A stretch of DNA of 14,612 bases from positions 1-14,612 of the forward strand of contig DYON01000040.1 in assembly GCA_020720525.1 (NCBI GenBank). Reading direction: 5' to 3'. The DNA comes from Acetofilamentum sp. (GTDB lineage: Bacteria; Bacteroidota; Bacteroidia; Bacteroidales; DTU049). The number at the start of each line of letters is the position of its first letter. The stretch's first letter is position 1. The notes below the pieces were generated by a model. The model did no database searches, had not been told where the DNA came from, and worked only from the letters and a program-made list of their open reading frames with translations. The translations under genes and the position numbers were made by a program. Below, piece by piece: positions 8,704 through 14,612 of this stretch.

Positions 8704-8711
8704 CAAATATA
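8704..8711 (-). promoter_or_regulatory. Possible -7 box (TATATTTG) before the sigma factor gene
   Basis: The minus strand reads TATATTTG, a match to TAnnTTTG, 20 bases before the candidate CTG start at 8684 and 74 before the TTG at 8630. No TTTG at -33 is present; the upstream stretch is a purine-rich run on this strand. If transcription starts about 7 bases downstream, near 8697, the mRNA contains no ATG before the conserved part of the sigma protein. Confidence 0.4.
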
Positions 8712-9304
8712 GTCATTTTTTGTTCGTTTGTTGTTTTTTTTTAATAGAAAGTGCTGAAATAATAATCATACAATGCAATCGTACGACTATTTGGGGGCAA
8801 TTGCGCAATAGCGATGCTAAACTAAGTAGTTGGCGAATTTGATATTCGGAAATGCTCTTTTTTATTCCAATTCACTAATGTCCGATAAAAAAATGCTATT
8901 CGCTTTTATTATTAATGATAGCGATTGATGTGGACATAAGCACATATATGGGGCTTGGTTTTCGACAGAGCTTCTTCGAAAGCTATCATCCACAGATTTA
9001 TCCACAGATTAAATGATTTTTATTGTATTCATGTGCTCACCGCCAGAGGCGGCTCGGTTCACAGATTGCGCGGATTTTGAATTGCACCAGCATGGGCAAC
9101 AATTCACGCAGACAATTTCCATGCTTTGCTTCGCAAACCAAGTAAATTGTTGGATTATCTGAATCAGATTCAATCGCTGATTGGAGCTGCTTCCATCTGC
9201 GCTAATTGAGAGCTTCTCATTGAAATTCAATATTCTATCTGCGGACGCGAAATGCAATTTGAAATTTCATCAGACAATAGTGATTCTAATTACAAATTTA
9301 TTAT
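8712..9304. other. Non-coding stretch with short palindromes and CACAGATT repeats
   Basis: No convincing gene is present on either strand. Visible structure: palindrome ATTGCGCAAT (8800-8809); hairpin AGCTT/AAGCT (8969-8984); three CACAGATT copies (8991-8998, 9003-9010, 9060-9067), the first two as an 11-base direct repeat ATCCACAGATT with period 12; hairpin CCGCC-AGA-GGCGG (9040-9052); and a run of four small hairpins at 9157-9231. This resembles intergenic repeat DNA more than a decayed gene. An 82-codon open frame at 9009-9257 (minus) has no recognisable domain. Confidence 0.5.
9157..9231. repeat. String of four short hairpins upstream of tRNA-Cys
   Basis: Four perfect short inverted repeats occur within 75 bases: ATCTGA-A-TCAGAT (9157-9169), CAATC-GCT-GATTG (9171-9183), TGAGA-GCT-TCTCA (9207-9219) and ATTGAA-A-TTCAAT (9219-9231). 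Two share the loop GCT and two have a single central A. The role is unknown; it may be a structured non-coding RNA, a repeat remnant or coincidence. Confidence 0.35.
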
Positions 9305-9312
9305 TACCTTTG
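9305..9312 (+). promoter_or_regulatory. -7 box (TACCTTTG) of the tRNA-Cys gene
   Basis: TACCTTTG is an exact TAnnTTTG match, 13 bases before the first tRNA base, so a start about 7 bases downstream would give a very short leader. No clear TTTG was found at the -33 distance. Confidence 0.55.
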
Positions 9313-9325
9313 CAGTTCGCAAAAG

Positions 9326-9396
9326 GGTCTCTTGGCCGAGTGGCTAGGCGCCGGTCTGCAAAACCGCTTACTCCGGTTCGAATCCGGAAGAGACCT
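9326..9396 (+). tRNA. tRNA-Cys (anticodon GCA)
   Basis: A cloverleaf of 71 bases folds by eye. The acceptor stem GGTCTCT pairs with AGAGACC (9326-9332 / 9389-9395). The D arm is GCC/GGC with loop GAGTGGCTA. The anticodon loop CTGCAAA (9356-9362) carries GCA at 9358-9360. The variable loop is TTAC. The T arm TCCGG-TTCGAAT-CCGGA is perfect. The discriminator base is T73, the hallmark of cysteine tRNAs. CCA is not encoded, as is usual in Bacteroidetes. The outer pair of the anticodon stem (27-43) is C-C, leaving four pairs. Confidence 0.95.
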
Positions 9397-9424
9397 CTTA
9401 TATGCAGTGTCTTTTCAGATGCTT

Positions 9425-9490
9425 ATAAGTGTTGATTCTCTCTTGCTGCCTTGTGCATCAGTGAAATTAACACTTATTTTTTTAATTTTT
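9425..9490 (+). terminator. Intrinsic terminator-like hairpin after tRNA-Cys
   Basis: ATAAGTGTTGATT (9425-9437) pairs with AAATTAACACTTAT-type sequence at 9465-9477: 13 pairs including one G-U, with a 27-base loop. It is followed at once by a T-rich run, TTTTTTTAATTTTT, from 9478. It lies 28 bases after the tRNA and before the fluoride promoter, so it probably separates the two transcription units. The AT-rich stem and large loop make it weaker than a textbook case. Confidence 0.55.
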
Positions 9491-9497
9491 ATGCCGA

Positions 9498-9529
9498 TTT
9501 GCTCGTATTGAAAATCATTTGTATTTTTG
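9498..9529 (+). promoter_or_regulatory. Full Bacteroidetes promoter TTTG-N20-TATTTTTG for the fluoride operon
   Basis: TTTG at 9498-9501 and TATTTTTG at 9522-9529 are separated by 20 bases, matching both elements and the spacing known for Bacteroidetes housekeeping promoters. The predicted start near 9536 falls just ahead of the riboswitch aptamer, as expected for a leader RNA. Confidence 0.7.
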
Positions 9530-9539
9530 CCCCGTTGTG

Positions 9540-9590
9540 ATGGCGATGGAGTTCGCCGATAAACGCTAAATAGCTGATGACTCCTACCTA
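9540..9590 (+). ncRNA. Fluoride riboswitch (crcB motif)
   Basis: The sequence carries the conserved fluoride aptamer core in order: GGCGATGGAG, TTCGCC, ATAAACGCT, TAGCTGATGACTCCTACC. Visible pairings are GGCG (9542-9545) with CGCC (9554-9557), GCTA (9565-9568) with TAGC (9571-9574), and the pseudoknot-type pairing of GGAG (9548-9551) with CTCC (9581-9584). It lies in the 5' leader of a crcB fluoride channel gene, its classic target. The CTCCTACC strand can instead pair with the crcB ribosome binding site GGTGGAG (9617-9623), which suggests translational control. Confidence 0.95.
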
Positions 9591-9616
9591 AACTTTATTG
9601 AACAACCTTAAAGAGT

Positions 9617-9623
9617 GGTGGAG
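9617..9623 (+). promoter_or_regulatory. crcB ribosome binding site, sequesterable by the riboswitch
   Basis: GGTGGAG ends three bases before the ATG at 9627, a purine-rich site in a phylum where such sites are often weak. It is complementary to CTCCTACC (9581-9588) with one bulged T: seven pairs. A nested CTTTA/TAAAG stem (9593-9597 / 9609-9613) would close the intervening loop. This pairing competes directly with the aptamer pseudoknot. Confidence 0.55.
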
Positions 9624-9626
9624 ATT

Positions 9627-10004
9627 ATGCTTAAATTGATTTTTTTTATTGGAGCAGGAAGTTTTTTGGGTGGCGTATCCCGATTTTTATTGTCGCGCTA
9701 TATTCAAAACACCTTTATTTCTTCTTTCCCTTATGGGACTTTTGTTGTGAATATCGTTGGAAGTTTTTTAATCGGTTTGTTTTATGGTTTGGCCGAGAAG
9801 GGCGGTTTGGTAAATGCCGAATGGAGAATGTTTCTTACCGTCGGATTTTGCGGCGGATTCACAACCTTTTCTGCTTTTGCTACCGAAAACGTTGCCATGC
9901 TCAAAGATGGCAATTTAATTCAATTTGCTCTTTATTCGTCGCTAAGTCTTTTTTTGGGGATTTTGGCAACTTATTCAGGAAGCATTCTTACTAAAGCAAT
10001 GTAA
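9627..10004 (+). CDS. crcB: Fluoride ion channel CrcB/FluC
   Basis: 125 residues, the normal length for this family of small dual-topology dimeric membrane channels that export cytoplasmic fluoride. Four membrane helices are visible (~1-24, ~35-55, ~68-90, ~98-122). Family motifs: GGVSRF at 15-20; PYGTFVVNIVGSFLIG at 35-50 with the conserved Asn42; and GFCGGFTTFSAF at 73-84, which holds the Phe and Thr/Ser residues lining the fluoride path. The ATG at 9627 follows GGTGGAG; the in-frame GTG codons at 9615 and 9618 are less likely because they lie in or before that site. Expression should rise with fluoride through the upstream riboswitch. A HAD phosphatase gene follows on the same strand. Confidence 0.96.
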   Translation: MLKLIFFIGAGSFLGGVSRFLLSRYIQNTFISSFPYGTFVVNIVGSFLIGLFYGLAEKGGLVNAEWRMFLTVGFCGGFTTFSAFATENVAMLKDGNLIQFALYSSLSLFLGILATYSGSILTKAM

Positions 10005-10098
10005 CTGACCAAAAAAATATGCCTTATGCACAAAAGTATCGAATTTCGTTTGAACCACTGTTGTTTGCAGAAACAGCCTTAAAACACAAAACAATATT

Positions 10099-10569
10099 AT
10101 GCTGAAACTTAATATTTCTGGGAGAGAGCCCATTCAGGTAGAACATCTTGTGCTCGATTACAATGGCACACTCGCTGTTGATGGAAAGATTATTCCTGGT
10201 GTAAAAGAACGACTCAATATTTTAGCGAGCAAAATGAGTATTCATGTGATAACGGCAAACACATTTGGCGAAGTACAGCAAAACTTAACTGGAATTGATT
10301 GCGAATGCACCGTTATTGGTGATATCGACCAGCAAGTTATTAAAGATGAATTTGTATCCTTGCTCGGTGCAGCGAATGTGGTTGCAATTGGAAATGGCTT
10401 CAACGATAACCTGATGCTAAAAAGTGCGGCTATAGGTATTGTTATTGTTCAATCGGAAGGCGCATCGGCGAAAGCTTTATTGCATGCCGATGTTGTTTGC
10501 AGCAGCATTAACGATGCTCTCGATTTGTTGATAAATCCGCTGCGTATATCAGCAACATTACGAAATTGA
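10099..10569 (+). CDS. Small HAD-superfamily phosphatase, soluble P-type-ATPase-like
   Basis: 156 residues without a cap domain. HAD motif I is LDYNGTLA (Asp20 nucleophile; the second acidic position is Asn22, so DxNGT rather than DxDGT, reminiscent of DKTGT in P-type ATPases). Motif II is ITAN (Thr52), a lysine at ~82 may serve as motif III, and motif IV is GNGFNDNLML (Asn102, Asp103) with Asn in place of the first Asp of GDGxND. The family resembles the stand-alone phosphorylation domain of P-type ATPases (COG4087 type). It follows crcB by 94 bases with no TAnnTTTG box or convincing terminator between, so it probably shares the fluoride-controlled transcript. A role in coping with fluoride is inferred from this context only; the substrate is unknown. 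Confidence 0.8.
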   Translation: MLKLNISGREPIQVEHLVLDYNGTLAVDGKIIPGVKERLNILASKMSIHVITANTFGEVQQNLTGIDCECTVIGDIDQQVIKDEFVSLLGAANVVAIGNGFNDNLMLKSAAIGIVIVQSEGASAKALLHADVVCSSINDALDLLINPLRISATLRN

Positions 10570-10831
10570 TTAATTGTCGTAGCTTTATTATAAATCTATG
10601 TGTTTATTTATTATCTTTATACCAATTATCAAAAAAGAACTACTCGGTGCGAATGGACGTTAGTTTCACGAAGTTCACAGTCTATGAAAGGAGTTATTTG
10701 AAACTTACCAAACATGAATTTAGATTAGAGCTTTCAAATTAACACAACATTATAATGGTCGTATTTAGTTGCAGCCAACCGATATACAATCGTATTGCAG
10801 TTTTTAGATTTTCAAGCCATCAGAATACTCA
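10570..10831. other. Intergenic region between convergent genes, nothing clear
   Basis: This 262-base AT-rich gap separates the HAD gene and the convergent flavoprotein gene. I saw no strong terminator, RNA or promoter. AAAGGAG at 10686-10692 is followed by a 14-codon TTG-started frame only. The small inverted repeat CAATCGTATTG (CAAT/ATTG) near 10790 is too short to call. Confidence 0.4.
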
Positions 10832-13800
10832 CTATTTAAACGCAGTTTCGCTCAATCCTGCGCCTGCGAGTGCAAGCTTGTCGAAATATTCGGGAACAGG
10901 TTTTCCAGTGAGCTTGTCAACATAGAGTTTAGCCAAATACTGACTCAGCATAAATCCATGTCCGCGTAGGCCAACAAACAATCCCAATGCAGGATCGACA
11001 ATATATCGTGGTTCTACATAATAACCACCCCAAACTGACTGAAATCCGGCCGACGACAATTCGGGAATCCAATCGCAGAAAATTTCGCTGACTATTTCGA
11101 GAAACTCTTTGCTGTTGATTTTCAGATTTTTGTCTGATTCTTGCGAATCGACAGCAGGCGAAGCACAACCGATTACTTGACCCGTTTCTTTGAGCTGTTG
11201 ACCATACACAGCACTAAAACCTTTGTATTTGCGACGATCGATAAGCATGTCGAGCGAATCGCCATCTTTACCCAGCAAAGGCAAACGGCGAGTAATAAAT
11301 GCCTGATGGCGAACTGGATACAAGCCCGTTTCGATATTCAGCTTTTTAGCAAATTCTTCGGCTTGTGGTCCCAGTGCATTGATGAAGGTTTCCGTTTCGA
11401 ATTCCACGTATTTTTTTTCGTGGTCGCGCACCAACACAATATATTTTCCATCTTCGCGCCTTACATCAACCAGTTTGCAGTCTTCCATCACCAAACCACC
11501 TTTTTCGATGCCAATTTCGCGAATGAGATCAATTACTCTTCCAGGTGTAGCCTGCCAGCAGTTGTGGGTTATCAGAGCCGATTGATAGGTTTTGAGGTTT
11601 CCATTGAACCAAGGACTTATTTCTTTGCGAAAATCTTTAGCATCGACCATATACGCATCGGACCAGGCACGCGAAGCATCAAGCGCTTTGTAGGTAGCAT
11701 CGTCGTGAGCAAAACTCACATAGCGTATTGGCTTGTAGTCGATATTTTTCAAATTCTGCAAATCGACAAAAATCTCCTGGTTATGAATAGCAATATCGCT
11801 GAGTTCGGGCACACTGAAAGCTGGGCGTCCGCCAGCAATATTGCGCCACGAAGCTCCTCGATCGTAATTTATCAAAACGGGGCTATAACCTTCGTCGGCA
11901 AGATATCGAAACAAAGCACTTCCTCCAATGCCACCACCAGCTATCAACGCTTTCACTTTCCGTCGTTCGGTTTTGCTGCCTGGAGTAAAAGGAACAATTA
12001 TTTCTTTTTTCGCCAGAGGATACATTTCTCCCATATTCACCTGGTTCGAAAGCGGTCCGCGCGGTGTGGCATCGCCAATAACAGTGATTCCCTGCGAGGC
12101 AATTGTCGATTTCAGACGTTTGATACAACGTTTTCCGCGACACGCACCCATTCCAAGACGGGTTGTATGTTTTATTTCATCAACCGAAATGAATTTTCGA
12201 TCGCCAATGCGATCCAAAATCTCGTCGTAGGTCACATCTTCGCAATGGCAAACATAGATAGAATCTTCCAACGATAATTTGGTTGGCTGAATCGAAATAT
12301 TTTCAGGATAATTCGATTTCACAATAAAACCTCGCACTTTCATGAGTTCATCGCCTGCAAGGGTGGCAGCCACAACACGTGCAACATTTGTTTTATTGGG
12401 CTTTTTGAGAATTTTTTCGATTTTCCCGTCGCCCAAAATTTTTCCATTGTTATCGACCAAATATACTTGTTCGCCTTCGGCTGCTTCATACTCGATAGGC
12501 AGGAACAGCTGTGCTTTGGGAATGTTGTATCCAAAAATAGCAAGGCCAGGGCACTGATACACGCATTGCATACAGCCAATACATTTATCAAAATCGATTT
12601 GTGGAACCGTGCTGGTTGAAGACTTTGTAATAGCACCGTAGGGACATGAAAATGCACACGGATTGCAAGCAAAACCATATAAGCAATCAATTTGTACAAA
12701 TGGTTTTAGTCGGCGTTCGGAAGTTGGAAAGTAAGGTTCTTCAATTATTTTCGCAGGATGTTGTTGCGAATCGATGTATTCTTTTGAAATAGTCAAGTAA
12801 TCGGTGTAATTGTACTTGATGCCCATTTGATCGATCACTTCAAAAGCCGATTGTTTTCCACGCAAAACAGCCGATGTGCCTTCGCCAATACGAATAGCAT
12901 CTCCAACTCCATGGCAATGACGGCCAAAAATATCGTTGCCAAGAATCAGCAACTGGTCGTCGGAAACTAAACCTGTACAAATATTGATTGCATCAATTCC
13001 TTCGATGATTTTTTCGGTTCCAGGAATTGGTTTAAAATTATGCGCTTCGGCCACAACCGCCCCTACAACCCCTGTAAAATCGGCGTTTGGAATGGCTTTG
13101 ACAAGAATATGATTGAGCATTACAGGAATTCCAAGCCGTCTTACACGGTTGGCCTGTACAGGAAACCCACCTTCGTGATCCATTGCTTCAACAATGGCAA
13201 CAACTTGTGCTCCAGCTTGCATAAGCTGATACGAAGTGAGATATCCAATATTTCCAGCACCAACAGTTAGAATTTTCTTCCCCAACAAAGTGAGTTCAGA
13301 GTTCATCATTTTCTGAATGACTGCAGCTGTATAAACGCCTGGGACATCGTCGTTTTCGAAAGTAGGCATAAACGGAACAGCACCAGTTGCAACAATCAGT
13401 TGGTCGGCTTGAACAAAATAAATCTCTTCGGTCTTAATATTTTTGACTGCAAGACGTTTGCCTTCGAGAATATCCCAAACTGTGCTGTTGAGAAAAATTC
13501 CTTCGTGGTTGTCGCCAGCCAAAGTAGATGCAATGTCGAATCCGCGCATACCACCATATTTCTTTTCTTTTTCGAAGAAGAAAAACTGATGAGTTTGCAT
13601 ATTAAATTGTCCACCAATGCTTTCGTTGTTGTCGATAACAATATTAGAAACGCCATGCTCATTAAGAATTTCGCGGGCAGCCAATCCAGCAGGACCAGCA
13701 CCAATAATAGCAACATCGGTGCGATAAACCTTGTGATAATCGGTAACTTCAATTTTTCGTTTGGCAGGAATATAGTCTTTAGGAATTTCCTGAACTTCTT

Positions 13801-14062
13801 TTACCCCATCAATTTGAGTGATGCAAATACGACGAATAACTCCATCAACAAGCATTTCGCAAGCACCGCATTTCCCAATTCCACATTCAAGCGTACGGTT
13901 TCTGTCGTGCAAACTGTGGCTATGAACAGGAAAACCAGCATTGTGTAGCGCCGCAGCAATCGTAAAACCCTTGTCGCCTTCAATTTTTACTCCTTTGTAT
14001 ATAAAACTGTGTTTTTCGCACTCAGGAATTGTTAAAATTGGGTGTTTCTGTATCTTCGACAT
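10832..14062 (-). CDS. Fused multi-cofactor flavoprotein dehydrogenase (HcnABC / proline-opine dehydrogenase type)
   Basis: 1076 residues from the ATG at 14062 (MSKIQKHPIL); the frame extends to 14224 but that part looks random and crosses the promoter box. Domains in order: plant-type [2Fe-2S] ferredoxin (Cys60, 65, 68, 80; CX4CX2CX11C), as in HcnA or SoxA N-termini; FAD/NAD(P) disulfide-reductase-like domain (GAGPAG at 121-126, LIVATGAVPFMP at 222-233, GAGNIG at 268-273); two [4Fe-4S] ferredoxin motifs (Cys460, 466, 469, 473 and Cys494, 497, 500, 504); a BFD-type [2Fe-2S] domain (VCHCED, Cys605/607, and GACRGKRC, Cys641/646); and a DAO-type FAD amine dehydrogenase (GGGIGG at 709-714, GLRGHGFM near the end). 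Related enzymes oxidise glycine, sarcosine, opines, proline or hydroxyproline with these parts on 2-4 subunits. The substrate here is likely an amino acid or secondary amine; the acceptor is unknown. It appears to stand alone in the window. Confidence 0.9.
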   Translation of the reverse strand: MSKIQKHPILTIPECEKHSFIYKGVKIEGDKGFTIAAALHNAGFPVHSHSLHDRNRTLECGIGKCGACEMLVDGVIRRICITQIDGVKEVQEIPKDYIPAKRKIEVTDYHKVYRTDVAIIGAGPAGLAAREILNEHGVSNIVIDNNESIGGQFNMQTHQFFFFEKEKKYGGMRGFDIASTLAGDNHEGIFLNSTVWDILEGKRLAVKNIKTEEIYFVQADQLIVATGAVPFMPTFENDDVPGVYTAAVIQKMMNSELTLLGKKILTVGAGNIGYLTSYQLMQAGAQVVAIVEAMDHEGGFPVQANRVRRLGIPVMLNHILVKAIPNADFTGVVGAVVAEAHNFKPIPGTEKIIEGIDAINICTGLVSDDQLLILGNDIFGRHCHGVGDAIRIGEGTSAVLRGKQSAFEVIDQMGIKYNYTDYLTISKEYIDSQQHPAKIIEEPYFPTSERRLKPFVQIDCLYGFACNPCAFSCPYGAITKSSTSTVPQIDFDKCIGCMQCVYQCPGLAIFGYNIPKAQLFLPIEYEAAEGEQVYLVDNNGKILGDGKIEKILKKPNKTNVARVVAATLAGDELMKVRGFIVKSNYPENISIQPTKLSLEDSIYVCHCEDVTYDEILDRIGDRKFISVDEIKHTTRLGMGACRGKRCIKRLKSTIASQGITVIGDATPRGPLSNQVNMGEMYPLAKKEIIVPFTPGSKTERRKVKALIAGGGIGGSALFRYLADEGYSPVLINYDRGASWRNIAGGRPAFSVPELSDIAIHNQEIFVDLQNLKNIDYKPIRYVSFAHDDATYKALDASRAWSDAYMVDAKDFRKEISPWFNGNLKTYQSALITHNCWQATPGRVIDLIREIGIEKGGLVMEDCKLVDVRREDGKYIVLVRDHEKKYVEFETETFINALGPQAEEFAKKLNIETGLYPVRHQAFITRRLPLLGKDGDSLDMLIDRRKYKGFSAVYGQQLKETGQVIGCASPAVDSQESDKNLKINSKEFLEIVSEIFCDWIPELSSAGFQSVWGGYYVEPRYIVDPALGLFVGLRGHGFMLSQYLAKLYVDKLTGKPVPEYFDKLALAGAGLSETAFK

Positions 14063-14086
14063 AATCGTGGTTCTTAAATTCGATTG

Positions 14087-14094
14087 CAAAATTA
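14087..14094 (-). promoter_or_regulatory. -7 box (TAATTTTG) of the fused flavoprotein gene
   Basis: The minus strand reads TAATTTTG, matching TAnnTTTG, 24 bases before the ATG at 14062. This supports 14062 rather than 14224 as the start, since the longer frame would begin upstream of the promoter. No good -33 TTTG was found. Confidence 0.5.
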
Positions 14095-14612
14095 GAAGTA
14101 AATTTGAATGTTTCAGTATCTTTGTGGGTTTTTCTCTGGTTTGTAGATGCAGAAAAGCTGACATCAATTGCAAGTCAACTACTTCGACGCAATAAATGTC
14201 TAAATTTTGGCTTTTTACCAACAAAAAAGCTGATTATATCAAAACCACCGAAATTATAATCCTACATGAAAATACGCAGGCAAAAGATTGCAATAAATCA
14301 AATTGTTGGAGCTATTGGCATTTTAACTGGCAATACTTTTTTGCTACAGATCCAATTTTCAATGACAATATCTTTCTTGAGATGCCATGTGTTAAAATTT
14401 TTATTGAAAGGTATAATACCGACGAGAATTATATTTTAGTCCAAATAATTCTATCGGTATTTATCAATTAATGAAATATATAACATTCCGTTGGATCATC
14501 AAATATTTTAAATTGAGATAACCACGAATTATTCGAATTAGAAGCCGAAATACCTCAGCAATTACAGCTAACCTATTTGCGATTCAGCAAGCAGAATCTC
14601 AAATATCACGAA
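14095..14612. other. Right-edge region, no convincing gene
   Basis: AT-rich sequence with overlapping short open frames on the plus strand: 14196-14471 (91 codons, MSKFWLFTNKKAD), 14266-14439 (57 codons, MKIRRQKIAINQIVG) and 14471-14521 (MKYITFRWIIKYFKLR). None has a recognisable domain. From 14517 to the window end another plus frame stays open without an ATG (DNHELFELEAEIPQQLQ), directly after the stop-containing short frame. It could be a frameshifted or decayed gene continuing outside. Confidence 0.35.

Noticed and set aside
9040..9052. CCGCC-AGA-GGCGG hairpin as a terminator
   Set aside because: No T-run follows on either strand and no gene ends next to it.
9009..9257. 82-codon minus-strand open frame in the large intergenic region
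   Set aside because: It covers the palindrome-rich stretch and has no domain, no promoter box and no protein-like pattern.
11141..12277. 378-codon open frame on the plus strand opposite the flavoprotein gene
   Set aside because: It is fully antisense to a clear multidomain flavoprotein, has no recognisable domain, and its composition (many F, S, I, H) is typical of a shadow frame.
14063..14224. Upstream extension of the flavoprotein to 14224
   Set aside because: It crosses the TAATTTTG promoter box and has no similarity to the ferredoxin domain start; the ATG at 14062 fits the domain limits.
14196..14471. 91-codon plus-strand open frame near the right edge
   Set aside because: It is rich in N, I, F and W as expected from AT-rich non-coding DNA, and competes with another overlapping frame; no supporting motif.
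1..14612. CRISPR array, defence system or transposase
   Set aside because: No regularly spaced repeats, no cas-like, toxin-antitoxin or transposase protein is seen; the only mobile-like item is the small inverted-repeat element without a transposase.

Overview
The window looks like Bacteroidetes DNA, probably an anaerobic or facultative member of the Bacteroidales/Marinilabiliales type. The evidence is a protein with a type IX secretion sorting tail, an ECF sigma / FecR anti-sigma / STN-TonB receptor / DUF4249 lipoprotein cluster, promoters of the form TAnnTTTG (one with TTTG 20 bases upstream), a tRNA without encoded CCA, and generally weak Shine-Dalgarno sequences. Taxonomy is inferred from these family traits, not from a marker gene.

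Layout: (1) 1-268 has no recognised gene, only an unassigned open frame that runs in from the left edge. (2) 269-3115 (-) encodes a secreted multidomain protein: beta-propeller, C39-type cysteine peptidase, golvesin-like domain, two PKD domains and a type IX sorting tail. (3) 3207-8630 (-) is one trans-envelope signalling and uptake operon, read as ECF sigma factor, FecR anti-sigma factor, STN-containing TonB-dependent receptor, DUF4249 lipoprotein. The last two genes are separated by a ~175-bp structured inverted-repeat element, and the lipoprotein appears frameshifted inside its signal peptide. (4) 8712-9304 is non-coding, with short palindromes and repeats. (5) 9305-9396 is tRNA-Cys(GCA) with its promoter, followed by a terminator-like hairpin. 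(6) 9498-10569 (+) is a fluoride-response unit: consensus promoter, fluoride (crcB) riboswitch, CrcB/FluC fluoride channel and a small HAD phosphatase. (7) 10832-14062 (-) encodes a very large flavoprotein that fuses, in one chain, the parts usually split between the subunits of HcnABC, opine oxidase or dye-linked proline dehydrogenase complexes, plus two [4Fe-4S] clusters. (8) 14095-14612 has no convincing gene.

How the parts work together: in the sigma/FecR/TonB unit, ligand binding at the outer-membrane receptor is expected to pass through the STN domain to periplasmic FecR and release the sigma factor, which then transcribes the receptor and lipoprotein genes. In the fluoride unit, the aptamer strand CTCCTACC can pair either with the aptamer's own GGAG or with the GGTGGAG ribosome binding site of crcB, which gives a readable model for translational control by fluoride. 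The most notable points are this switch with its HAD partner, the all-in-one flavoprotein fusion, the dinucleotide frameshift in the DUF4249 signal peptide, and the inverted-repeat element inside the receptor operon.
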